64,000 bases of DNA from Burkholderiales bacterium (lineage in GTDB: Bacteria; Pseudomonadota; Gammaproteobacteria; Burkholderiales; Burkholderiaceae_C): positions 434,001 through 498,000 of the forward strand of contig JACPOI010000020.1 in the NCBI GenBank assembly GCA_016185015.1. Direction: 5' to 3'. A program made the translations under genes and the position numbers. The notes beneath the pieces are model-generated. The model made no database searches. It had not been told where the DNA came from and saw only the letters and a program-made list of their open reading frames with translations. Shown one piece after another: positions 16,581 to 24,757 of the stretch (positions are counted from its first letter, which is position 1; each line of letters opens with the position of its first letter).

Positions 16581-17513
16581 ATGGAAACCAAGTGGCTTGA
16601 AGACTTCGTCAGCCTGGCCGAGACGCGCAGCTTCAGCCGCTCGGCCCAGCTGCGTCACGTGACGCAACCGGCCTTTTCCCGGCGCATCCAGTCGCTGGAA
16701 GCCTGGGCCGGCACCGACCTGGTGGACCGCAGTGCCTACCCCACGCGCCTCACCCCCGCTGGTGAAACCCTCTACGGCCAGGCGCTGGAGATGTTGCAAT
16801 CCCTGCAGCACACCCGCGCCATGCTGCGCAGCCACACGGCCGCTGGCGAGGACGTGATCGAGTTCGCCGTACAGCACACCCTGGCCTTCACCTTCTTTCC
16901 CGCCTGGGTTTCCAGCCTGCGCGAGAACTTCGGACCCTTCAAGAGTCGGCTCATCGCCCTCAACGTGCACGATGCGGTGATCCGCCTGACCGAAGGCAGC
17001 TGCGACCTGCTGCTGGCCTACCACCATGCCTCGCATCCCTTCCAGCTCGATGCCGAGCGCTACGAACTCGTCAGCCTGGGGCAGGAGACCATCGCACCCT
17101 ATTCCCGGCCCGATGCCCAGGGCCAGCCGCTGTTTCCGCTGCCTGGGCGCGCCGAGCAGCCCTTGCCTTATCTGGGGTATGCGCCGGGTGCCTACTTGGG
17201 CCAGGTGGTGGATTTCATGCTCAAGCAGGCAGGTACGGCCATCCACCTGGACCGCGTCTACGAGACCGATATGGCCGAAGGCCTCAAGGCCATGGCGCTC
17301 GAAGGCCATGGCCTGGCCTTCCTGCCGCATAGCGCCGTGCGCAACGACCTGCGAGCAGGCCGTCTGGTCAGCGCTGCGCCAGCGGCCCTGTCGGGTTTGC
17401 AGATCACCATGGACATGCGCTTGTATCGGGAAAAACCCCAAGGCAAGCAATCCCCGAAGCGCACGGCCGAGGCGCTGTGGCGCTTCCTGGCCGGCGGTGG
17501 GCAGGGCGCATGA
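16581..17513 (+). CDS. LysR family regulator, HypT/YjiE-like
   Basis: A 310-residue LysR protein. The N-terminal winged HTH spans about 1-62, with the recognition segment FSRSAQLRHVTQPAFSRRIQ and the KWLEDFVSLAETRSFSRSA beginning typical of HypT relatives. The effector domain follows from about 92 to 295. HypT in E. coli responds to hypochlorite, but that name covers only part of this branch, and regulator function cannot be fixed by eye. It lies immediately upstream of, and on the same strand as, a glutamate/aspartate ABC transporter operon, separated by 120 bp carrying a perfect LysR box, so local control of that operon is plausible. Confidence 0.82.
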   Translation: METKWLEDFVSLAETRSFSRSAQLRHVTQPAFSRRIQSLEAWAGTDLVDRSAYPTRLTPAGETLYGQALEMLQSLQHTRAMLRSHTAAGEDVIEFAVQHTLAFTFFPAWVSSLRENFGPFKSRLIALNVHDAVIRLTEGSCDLLLAYHHASHPFQLDAERYELVSLGQETIAPYSRPDAQGQPLFPLPGRAEQPLPYLGYAPGAYLGQVVDFMLKQAGTAIHLDRVYETDMAEGLKAMALEGHGLAFLPHSAVRNDLRAGRLVSAAPAALSGLQITMDMRLYREKPQGKQSPKRTAEALWRFLAGGGQGA

Positions 17514-17571
17514 GGGTAGACCTGTGTTGCCAAAATGACCGCAGCCGTTCTTTAATCAACCCATGGGGCAT

Positions 17572-17586
17572 ATCCCGGCACGGGAT
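17572..17586 (+). promoter_or_regulatory. LysR-type box upstream of gltI
   Basis: The sequence ATCCCGGCACGGGAT is a perfect dyad with the classical ATC-N9-GAT spacing, which also contains T-N11-A. It lies 48 bp before the gltI start and 59 bp after the LysR stop. Both features fit an operator for a LysR activator, most simply the neighbouring one. Confidence 0.5.
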
Positions 17587-17633
17587 TTGCTGGATACTCA
17601 CGGTCTGACTTTTCTCTTTTCTAGGAGTTACGC

Positions 17634-18533
17634 ATGAAGAAGCATCTGCTGGCCTTTGCCATCGCTACCACGCTCGCCGCCGGCGCACACGCCCAGGCCA
17701 ATGACACGCTGGCCAAGGTCAAGGCCGCTGGCAGCATCACCATGGGGGTGCGCGACTCCTCGGGCGCGCTGTCCTATACCCAGGGTGACGGCAAGTACGG
17801 CGGCTTCCACGTGGAGCTGTGCCAGCGCATCGTGGCCAATGTGGAGAAGGCCGTGGGCAAGAAGCTGGATGTGAAGCTCCAGTCGGTGACGTCCCAGAAC
17901 CGCATCCCCCTGATGCAGAACGGCACCATCGATATCGAGTGCGGCTCCACCACCAACAACGCGACCCGCCAGAAGGACGTGGCCTTCCTCAACACGGTCT
18001 ATATGGAGCAGGTGCGCATCGCCGTGCGGGCCAATTCCGGCATCACCGGCATCGCGCAGCTCAATGGCAAGAGCGTGGCCACCACCACGGGCACCACTTC
18101 GGTGCAGCTGCTGCGCAAGCATGAGCGCGCCACCGGCGTTGACTTCAAGGAAGTGTTCGGCAAGGACCACGCCGACAGCTTCCTGCTGCTTGAGTCGGGC
18201 CGCGCCGATGCCTTCGTGATGGACGCCACCCTGCTGATCGGCAATATCGTCAACTCCAAGTCGCCGGGTGACTACCGCATCGTTGGCGAACCGCTGAGCC
18301 TGGAGCCCATCGGCATCATGATCCGCAAGGACGATCCCGCCTTCAAGAAGCTGGGCAACGACACCATCGCCGAGCTGGTCAAGTCGGGCGAACTCGCCAA
18401 GATCTACGACAAGTGGTTCATGCAGCCGATTCCCCCGAAGAACATCAGCGTGAACATGCCCGTGACGGCCGAGACCAAGGCCGCCTGGGCTGATCTCAAC
18501 GACAAGCCGGCGGAAGATTTCGTCAAGAAGTAA
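17634..18533 (+). CDS. gltI: Glutamate/aspartate ABC transporter, periplasmic binding protein
   Basis: A 299-residue exported protein with the signal peptide MKKHLLAFAIATTLAAGAHA, then a family 3 solute-binding fold. GGFHVELCQRIV (about 62), SQNRIPLMQNGTIDIECGSTTNN (about 87-109) with the conserved Arg and Asp/Glu ligands, and KIYDKWFMQPIPPKN near the C-terminus match GltI/AatJ proteins that bind L-glutamate and L-aspartate. The RBS AGGAGT precedes the ATG. Permease and ATPase genes follow in the usual order; a hairpin with a T-run between gltI and gltJ would favour high expression of the binding protein. Confidence 0.93.
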   Translation: MKKHLLAFAIATTLAAGAHAQANDTLAKVKAAGSITMGVRDSSGALSYTQGDGKYGGFHVELCQRIVANVEKAVGKKLDVKLQSVTSQNRIPLMQNGTIDIECGSTTNNATRQKDVAFLNTVYMEQVRIAVRANSGITGIAQLNGKSVATTTGTTSVQLLRKHERATGVDFKEVFGKDHADSFLLLESGRADAFVMDATLLIGNIVNSKSPGDYRIVGEPLSLEPIGIMIRKDDPAFKKLGNDTIAELVKSGELAKIYDKWFMQPIPPKNISVNMPVTAETKAAWADLNDKPAEDFVKK

Positions 18534-18570
18534 AAACGAAGTAGGGGCTTGACCGCACAGGCAAAACATT

Positions 18571-18603
18571 CCCCGTCCGGGTCTTGTACCGGGCGGGGTT
18601 TTT
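18571..18603 (+). terminator. Partial terminator between gltI and gltJ
   Basis: Arms CCCCGTCCGGGT and ACCGGGCGGGG (one wobble and one bulge) close a short loop and are followed by five T residues. Because the permease genes continue on the same strand 58 bp later, it most likely attenuates rather than ends transcription, giving more binding protein than permease. Confidence 0.6.
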
Positions 18604-18660
18604 GCTTCTGATCGTGTGCCACCGCCGTGCCTGGCGGCGCCCCTTGCACGGAGACACCTT

Positions 18661-19383
18661 ATGAGCTGGGACTGGCAGGTATTCCTCAACGACGACGGCA
18701 GTGGCCGCACCTATCTGGAATGGATGGTGGACGCCTGGGGCTGGACGCTGGCCGTGGCCGGCAGCTCCTGGGTGGTGGCCGTGGTGGTGGGTGCCCTCAT
18801 GGGCACCCTGCGCACCCTGCAGGACAGTCCCTGGCTGGTGCGCCTGGCCACGGTCTGGGTCGAGCTGTTTCGCAACATCCCCTTGCTGGTGCAGGTCTTC
18901 CTCTGGTACTTCGTGGTGCCCAAGATGTTTCCGCTGTTCCAGCAGGTGCCGGGTTTTGTGCTGGTGGTGTTTGCCCTGGGCTTCTTCACCTCGGCGCGCA
19001 TCGCCGAGCAGGTGCGCGCCGGCATCCAGGCCCTGCCGCGCGGGCAGCGTTATGCGGCTCTGGCCATGGGCTTCACCACGGCGCAGGCCTACCGTTACGT
19101 GATCCTGCCCATGGCGTTTCGCATCATCCTGCCGCCGCTGACCAGCGAGTCCATGAACCTGCTGAAGAACTCGGCCGTGGCCTTCGCCGTGTCGATCGCC
19201 GAACTCACCATGTTCGCCATGCAGGCGCAGGAGGAGACTTCGCGCGGTGTCGAGGTCTACCTGGCCGTGACGGCGCTGTACATGCTCTCGGCTTTCGCGG
19301 TCAACCGCGTCTTCGCCACCATCGAGAAGCGGGTGCAGATCCCCGGCTTCATCGTCGCGGGCGGCACTGGCGGGGGACACTGA
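18661..19383 (+). CDS. gltJ: Glutamate/aspartate ABC transporter permease GltJ
   Basis: A 240-residue permease of the polar amino-acid class with about five membrane helices; FRNIPLLVQVFLWYFVVPKMF (about 77) and the EAA loop EQVRAGIQALPRGQRYAALA (about 116-135) are typical of GltJ. The ATG at 18661 follows GGAGACACCTT; a TTG further upstream is open but lies in the attenuator trailer and is not needed. It forms the membrane channel with GltK and is driven by GltL. Its stop is one base before the gltK ATG. Confidence 0.9.
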   Translation: MSWDWQVFLNDDGSGRTYLEWMVDAWGWTLAVAGSSWVVAVVVGALMGTLRTLQDSPWLVRLATVWVELFRNIPLLVQVFLWYFVVPKMFPLFQQVPGFVLVVFALGFFTSARIAEQVRAGIQALPRGQRYAALAMGFTTAQAYRYVILPMAFRIILPPLTSESMNLLKNSAVAFAVSIAELTMFAMQAQEETSRGVEVYLAVTALYMLSAFAVNRVFATIEKRVQIPGFIVAGGTGGGH

Positions 19384-19384
19384 C

Positions 19385-20053
19385 ATGCTGGGCCTCGACC
19401 TTACCTTCCTCGACTGGGACATCATCAGCAAGTTCGTGCTGGGCGGTTTCTGGTTCAGCATCAAACTCACGCTGATCGCGACGCTGGGCGGCATCTTCTT
19501 CGGCACCCTGCTGGCACTCATGCGCCTGTCGGGTCGCAAGGCGCTGATGCTGCCGGCCACCATCTACGTCAACGGCATGCGCTCCATCCCGCTGGTGATG
19601 GTGATCCTGTGGTTCTACCTGCTGATCCCTTTCCTGATCGGCCGGCCGATCGGCGCCGAAATCTCGGCCATCGTCACCTTCATCGCCTTCGAGGCGGCCT
19701 ACTTCAGCGAGATCATGCGTGCGGGCATCCAGTCCATCCCGCGCGGCCAGGTCCATGCCGGACAGGCCCTGGGCATGAGTTACGGCCAGAACATGCGTCT
19801 GGTGGTGTTGCCCCAAGCCTTTCGCAACATGCTGCCGATCCTGCTGACGCAGACCATCATCCTGTTCCAGGACACCTCGCTGGTCTACGCCATTGGTGCC
19901 TACGACCTGCTCAAGGGCTTCACCAATGCCGGCAAGATCTATGGTCGCTCGGAAGAGGCCTACCTGCTGGCCGCTGTGGTGTATTTCGTGGTCTGTTTCA
20001 GCCTGTCCTGGAGCGTCAAGCGCCTGCAGGCCCGCATTGCCATCGTGCGCTGA
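19385..20053 (+). CDS. gltK: Glutamate/aspartate ABC transporter permease GltK
   Basis: A 222-residue inner-membrane permease with the MRSIPLVMVILWFYLLIPF segment (about 61) and the EAA loop EIMRAGIQSIPRGQVHAGQAL (about 109-129) that contacts the ATPase. It pairs with the preceding permease to form the heterodimeric channel. The start lies one base after the gltJ stop, so the two are translationally coupled. QDTSLVYAIGAYDLL near 160 is strongly conserved in GltK proteins. Confidence 0.9.
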   Translation: MLGLDLTFLDWDIISKFVLGGFWFSIKLTLIATLGGIFFGTLLALMRLSGRKALMLPATIYVNGMRSIPLVMVILWFYLLIPFLIGRPIGAEISAIVTFIAFEAAYFSEIMRAGIQSIPRGQVHAGQALGMSYGQNMRLVVLPQAFRNMLPILLTQTIILFQDTSLVYAIGAYDLLKGFTNAGKIYGRSEEAYLLAAVVYFVVCFSLSWSVKRLQARIAIVR

Positions 20054-20068
20054 GAGTTGGAGAAAACA

Positions 20069-20806
<738 letters not shown>

Positions 20807-20811
20807 GAGTG

Positions 20812-20884
20812 CCCCCCTGAGCGGCTACGCCGCTTCCCCCCAAGGGGGACGCCGCCAGCAGCCCGGCAAAGCCGGTTCTGCGGC
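20812..20884. repeat. REP-like intergenic palindrome, copy 1
   Basis: Three nested elements lie in order: a GCGGC-TAC-GCCGC hairpin, a C6-AA-G5 hairpin, and a longer stem with core GCCCGGCAAAGCCGGTTC closed by GCCGC and GCGGC. The same core and the preceding C6/G5 element recur at 46.64-46.72 kb with different but still complementary outer arms. It lies between gltL and pyrC. Palindromic repeats of this style are common between genes in Comamonadaceae and may stop or slow transcription. Confidence 0.6.
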
Positions 20885-20929
20885 GGCCCCTGTTTGGGGC
20901 TCCTTGCTCAGGTCTGGGAAAATAGAGAC

Positions 20930-21970
20930 ATGACGCAAGAAATCACCATCACCCGCCCGGACGACTGGCATCTGCATGTGCGCGACGGCGCCGCCTTGGC
21001 GGCCGTCGCGCCGCACACGGCGCGCCAGTTCGGCCGGGCCATCATCATGCCCAACCTCAAGCCGCCGGTGACCACGGCCGCCGAGGCGGCGCACTATCGC
21101 GCACGCATCCGCGCTGCCGTGCCCGCCGGGCTGGACTTCGAGCCGCTGATGACGCTCTACCTGACCGACAAGCTGCCGCCCGAGGAGATCGCGCGCGCAC
21201 AAGCCAGCGGCGTGGTGGCCTGCAAGCTCTACCCGGCCGGTGCCACCACCAACAGCGATGCCGGCGTGACCGACATCCGCAAGACCTACAAGACCCTGGA
21301 GGCCATGCAGCGCGAAGGCCTGCTCCTGCTGGTGCACGGCGAGGTGACCAGCCCCGAGATCGACCTGTTCGACCGCGAGGCCGTGTTCATCGAGCAGCAG
21401 TTGAAACCCTTGCGCCGCGATTTCCCCGAGCTCAAGATCGTGTTCGAGCACATCACGACCAAAGAGGCCGCGCAGTACGTGATGGAAAGCGACAAGTACA
21501 CCGGCGCCACCATCACCGCGCACCACCTGCTCTACAACCGCAACGCCATCTTCACCGGCGGTATCCGCCCGCACTACTACTGCCTGCCCGTGCTGAAGCG
21601 GGAAGTGCATAGGCAGGCCCTGGTGGCCGCAGCCACCAGCGGCAACCCGAAGTTCTTCCTGGGCACCGACAGCGCGCCACACCCGGTGCACCTGAAGGAG
21701 CACGCCACGGGTTGCGCCGGCTGCTACACCGCACACGCCGCCATCGAGATGTACGCCGAGGCCTTCGACGCCGCCGGTGCGTTGGATAGGTTGGAGGGGT
21801 TTGCCAGTTTCTTCGGTGCCGACTTCTACGGCCTGCCGCGCAACACGGGGACGATCCGGCTGCGCCGTGAGAGTTGGACACCGCCCGAGAGCTTCCCCTT
21901 TGGCGAAGCCGAACTCAAGCCCCTGCGCTCAGGCGAGGCGCTGCCGTGGCGTATGGTCTGGACAGCATAG
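20930..21970 (+). CDS. pyrC: Dihydroorotase
   Basis: A 346-residue class II dihydroorotase, which cyclises N-carbamoyl-aspartate to dihydroorotate in pyrimidine synthesis. Zinc ligands are visible in [10 protein letters not shown] (His14, His16), the carboxylated lysine in [14 protein letters not shown] (about 99), HGEV near 138, EHITT near 173 and the aspartate in [11 protein letters not shown] (about 245). [14 protein letters not shown] is the expected N-terminus; an in-frame ATG 36 bp upstream only adds repeat-derived sequence. The downstream DUF3025 frame overlaps its last 25 bases. Confidence 0.94.
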   Translation: MTQEITITRPDDWHLHVRDGAALAAVAPHTARQFGRAIIMPNLKPPVTTAAEAAHYRARIRAAVPAGLDFEPLMTLYLTDKLPPEEIARAQASGVVACKLYPAGATTNSDAGVTDIRKTYKTLEAMQREGLLLLVHGEVTSPEIDLFDREAVFIEQQLKPLRRDFPELKIVFEHITTKEAAQYVMESDKYTGATITAHHLLYNRNAIFTGGIRPHYYCLPVLKREVHRQALVAAATSGNPKFFLGTDSAPHPVHLKEHATGCAGCYTAHAAIEMYAEAFDAAGALDRLEGFASFFGADFYGLPRNTGTIRLRRESWTPPESFPFGEAELKPLRSGEALPWRMVWTA

Positions 21971-22683
21971 ACTGGCACGCACCCTGGCTGGCGCCGTATC
22001 GCGCTGTCGGGGCGCCGCTGTCGCAGCAGGTCCAGGCGGGGCGTAGCTGCGCCGAGGTTCTGGACGATGCCGGGGCTCCGGTGCGTTTCGTGCCCCAGGC
22101 CGAGTTGCCGGCGGGACTGGCCTACGAGCAGTTCATCTTCGAGCAGCAGCGTGTGCCTACCCGCGACGGCCTGCACGATTTCTTCAATGGCCTGGTCTGG
22201 CTGCGTTTCCCCGGCGCCAAGCGCCGGCTCAACCAGCTGCAGGCGGCGCAGATCGCGGCCGATGGTGTGTTGCCCGTGCGCGGCCCGGTGCGGGACGCCA
22301 TCACCGTGTTCGACGAAAACGCGGCCTTGCTCCAGGCGCCTGATGCGCTGTGGGACGCGCTGGCCGCGCGCGACTGGCCTCAGCTCTTCATCACGCTTCG
22401 CCCCCTGTGGGCGCAGGCGCGGTTGACGCTCTTCGGTCACGCCCTGCTGGAAAAACTGGTGCAGCCGCGCAAGGCCATCACCGCCCACGTCTACCGTGTG
22501 CCGCTGGACCTGGCAACGGACGCGCTCGACGCCTGGCTGGCGCAGGATCTGCAGGCGTCCCGGCTGGCCGGCAAGCCCTTTGTGCCGCTGCCGGTGCTGG
22601 GCGTGCCCGGCTGGTGGTCGCCGAACAACGATCCGGCCTTTTATGCCGATGCGCAAGTCTTTCGCCCGCCGCGAGGGACGTGA
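21946..22683 (+). CDS. DUF3025 family protein
   Basis: A 245-residue protein of unknown function. From the GTG at 21946 it reads [21 protein letters not shown], then the characteristic [21 protein letters not shown] (about 65-85) followed by [13 protein letters not shown], which defines the DUF3025 family of Burkholderiales and gammaproteobacteria. The C-terminal [20 protein letters not shown] is also conserved. There is no signal peptide or membrane segment, so it is probably cytoplasmic. The frame is open further upstream inside pyrC, but the family N-terminus matches the overlapping GTG. It is translationally coupled to pyrC, which does not by itself show a pyrimidine role. Confidence 0.8.
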   Translation: MAYGLDSIDWHAPWLAPYRAVGAPLSQQVQAGRSCAEVLDDAGAPVRFVPQAELPAGLAYEQFIFEQQRVPTRDGLHDFFNGLVWLRFPGAKRRLNQLQAAQIAADGVLPVRGPVRDAITVFDENAALLQAPDALWDALAARDWPQLFITLRPLWAQARLTLFGHALLEKLVQPRKAITAHVYRVPLDLATDALDAWLAQDLQASRLAGKPFVPLPVLGVPGWWSPNNDPAFYADAQVFRPPRGT

Positions 22684-22726
22684 GCGCTCAAATCGCCACA
22701 AATGGTGTGGAAATGGCGTGCCCGCG

Positions 22727-22755
22727 CTTGAATTCGCCACATTCACCCTTACCAT
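22727..22755 (+). promoter_or_regulatory. Candidate htpX promoter
   Basis: CTTGAA followed 13 bases later by CCCTTACC loosely resembles a heat-shock sigma32 site; the same DNA reads as a sigma70 pair TTGAAT-N16-TACCAT. htpX is heat-shock controlled in E. coli, which is why the first reading is worth noting. Neither match is strong. Confidence 0.35.
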
Positions 22756-22800
22756 TTGCGCCATCGGTCCGCGGGTGTCGGGCTGTCTGAGAAGGAAACC

Positions 22801-23676
22801 ATGAAACACATCATTCTGTTCGTCTTGACCAACCTTGCCGTGGTGGTGGTGCTGGGCATCGTGGCCAGCCTGCTGGGCGTCAACAAGTTCCTGACGGCCA
22901 ACGGCCTGAACCTGGGCGCGCTGCTGGGTTTCGCGCTCATCATGGGCTTCGGCGGTGCCATCATCTCGCTGCTGATCAGCAAGCCCGTGGCCAAGTGGAG
23001 CGCTGGTGTGCAGATCATCGAGCAGCCGCAGACGCCCGATGAAGCCTGGATCGTCAACACCGTGCGCAAGTTCGCCGACCAGGCCGGTATCGGCATGCCT
23101 GAAGTCGGCATTTTCGAAGGCGACCCCAATGCCTTCGCCACCGGTGCCTTCAAGAACTCGGCCCTGGTCGCCGTGTCCACCGGCCTGCTGCGCAACATGA
23201 CGCGTGAAGAAGTGGAGGCCGTGATCGGCCACGAGGTGGCCCACATCGCCAATGGCGACATGGTCACCATGACCCTGATCCAGGGTGTGATGAACACCTT
23301 TGTCGTGTTCATCAGCCGCGTGGTCGGTTATGCGGTGGATAGCTTCCTGCGCCGCAACGACGACGAAAGCTCGGGCCCGGGCATCGGCTACTTTGTCACT
23401 ACCATCGTGATGGACATCCTGCTCGGCGTCCTGGCCGCCATCATCGTGGCCTGGTTCTCGCGCCAGCGCGAATTCCGCGCCGACGCCGGCGCAGCCCAGC
23501 TGATGGGCCGTCGTCAGCCCATGATCAACGCGCTGGCGCGCCTGGGCGGGCTGCACACCGCCGAGCTGCCCAAGAGCATGGCCGCCATGGGCATCGCGGG
23601 CGGCATCGGCCAGCTGTTCTCGACGCACCCGCCGATCGAAGAGCGCATCGCCGCGCTGCAGAACGCGCAGGGCTGA
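22801..23676 (+). CDS. htpX: Protease HtpX, M48B membrane zinc metalloprotease
   Basis: A 291-residue membrane protease with two N-terminal helices (about 4-24 and 34-54), the zinc motif HEVAH (His144, Glu145, His148) within [13 protein letters not shown], two further hydrophobic segments at about 155-180 and 197-220, and the third ligand Glu224 in [13 protein letters not shown]. HtpX degrades misfolded inner-membrane proteins together with FtsH. The ATG at 22801 after AGAAGGAAACC is chosen; upstream in-frame codons from 22756 add a non-conserved leader. A strong terminator follows. Confidence 0.94.
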   Translation: MKHIILFVLTNLAVVVVLGIVASLLGVNKFLTANGLNLGALLGFALIMGFGGAIISLLISKPVAKWSAGVQIIEQPQTPDEAWIVNTVRKFADQAGIGMPEVGIFEGDPNAFATGAFKNSALVAVSTGLLRNMTREEVEAVIGHEVAHIANGDMVTMTLIQGVMNTFVVFISRVVGYAVDSFLRRNDDESSGPGIGYFVTTIVMDILLGVLAAIIVAWFSRQREFRADAGAAQLMGRRQPMINALARLGGLHTAELPKSMAAMGIAGGIGQLFSTHPPIEERIAALQNAQG

Positions 23677-23694
23677 TCCTTCCTGTATCCGGAT

Positions 23695-23729
23695 AAACCC
23701 GTGGAGGCGCAGGCCTCCACGGGTTTTTT
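23695..23729 (+). terminator. Rho-independent terminator after htpX
   Basis: A 14-bp perfect stem, AAACCCGTGGAGGC paired with GCCTCCACGGGTTT around a short loop, followed by a run of six T residues. Confidence 0.88.
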
Positions 23730-23813
23730 CATCGGGCTTGCGTCGCGGCAGGGAGATGCCCACAATGGGCGCATGAACAGAACGGCGCTTGGGGCAGACA
23801 GGGCGCGCTTTCG

Positions 23814-24698
23814 ATGTCATCCATGAAGCCTAAGCAGACGCCCTCACGCGCGGTACCCGGTGCACGCGGTTTCATGGTGCGGCTGTGGCTGGCCGTGCTG
23901 GTGCTCAACCTGGTGCTGATCGGCTTCGCCCTCTGGGCGCTGCAGCAAAGCCGCCAGCAGTTCGAGCAGATCGCCGCCGTGACGGCCGACAACCTGTCAC
24001 GCCTCATGGAGCACGATATCGCGGCCTCCGTGCGCGTGATCGACCTGGCCCTGCAGAGCCTGGCCGAGGCCATGGAGCAGCGAGGCCCGCTGCGTGTGGG
24101 CGACGCGCGGGAGCTCAATGCGCTGCTCGAACGGAAGTTGACGCAGTTGCCCGAACTCGACGGGCTGCGCGTGGCGGATGCCCAGGGGGTGCTGACGCAC
24201 GGCACCCTGGTCAATCCGCAGAACCGTCTGAGCATTGCGGATCGTGACTATTTCATCCTCCTGCGCGAGCGACCGGGCGCGGGACTGGTCATCAGCAGCC
24301 CCATCCAGGGGCGCATCACCGGCCGCTGGGTCATCAACTTCTCGCGTGCGCTGCGGCACCGCGATGGCAGCTTCGCCGGTGTGGTCCAGGGCTCGGTGCC
24401 CTTGAGTCATTTCATCGAACAGTTCATTCCGCTGCAAGTCGGCACGAAAGGTTCTTTCACCCTGTTCGATCAGAAGTTCCGGCTGGTCGTGCGGCATCCC
24501 TCCCCGGTGGGTGCCCGCGATGCGGTGGGCATGCCCTTCGGGTCCCCGGAACTGCGCGAGCTGGTGAGCAGCGGCCGCAGCGAGGGCGTCTACAAAGCCC
24601 GCTCCATCATCGACAACATCGAGTGTCAACCCAAATTAGAAATGTCCCCTGATGTCCAAATTAGAGATGTCCCCTGTGCAAGATCACGATGGACATGA
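23814..24698 (+). CDS. Sensor (N-terminal) part of a disrupted c-di-GMP signalling protein
   Basis: A membrane helix at about residues 22-44 is followed by a periplasmic PDC/Cache-type sensor domain: QFEQIAAVTADNLSRLMEHDIAASV (helix after the membrane), VADAQGVLTHGTLV, ADRDYFILLRERPGAGLVIS and GRWVINFSRAL are classic for receptors of this class. From about codon 271 the sequence (CQPKLEMSPDVQIRDVPCARSRWT) comes from an inserted element and stops at once. The rest of the sensor and the second membrane helix are missing, and the PAS-GGDEF-EAL part now lies in another frame. It is probably the remnant of one gene. Any product would be a membrane-anchored sensor without an output domain. Confidence 0.72.
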   Translation: MSSMKPKQTPSRAVPGARGFMVRLWLAVLVLNLVLIGFALWALQQSRQQFEQIAAVTADNLSRLMEHDIAASVRVIDLALQSLAEAMEQRGPLRVGDARELNALLERKLTQLPELDGLRVADAQGVLTHGTLVNPQNRLSIADRDYFILLRERPGAGLVISSPIQGRITGRWVINFSRALRHRDGSFAGVVQGSVPLSHFIEQFIPLQVGTKGSFTLFDQKFRLVVRHPSPVGARDAVGMPFGSPELRELVSSGRSEGVYKARSIIDNIECQPKLEMSPDVQIRDVPCARSRWT

Positions 24699-24757
24699 GG
24701 ATGCAGCTGCGGGCACAGGCTGCGAAGGGCGTAGCCCGTAGCGGCCTGTGCCCGCAG
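24624..24757. mobile_element. Insertion-element scar inside the c-di-GMP gene
   Basis: Two 21-bp direct repeats at 24631-24651 and 24656-24676 differ at one base (core CAAATTAGAAATGTCCCC and CAAATTAGAGATGTCCCC). Just before the first is TGTC, a common IS end. About 30 bp further is a 14-bp perfect inverted pair CTGCGGGCACAGGC (24707-24720) and its complement (24744-24757), with an inner GGGC-GTA-GCCC. The AT-rich repeats are unlike the flanking gene. Tandem repeats near an end are seen in IS21-like elements, but I cannot assign a family; no transposase remains. Host coding sequence resumes at about 24758. Confidence 0.55.

Noticed and set aside
14811-17450. An 879-codon open frame on the minus strand across the ABC exporter and LysR genes
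   Set aside because: It crosses two well-supported plus-strand genes and their gap, with no motifs and skewed composition; an antisense shadow.
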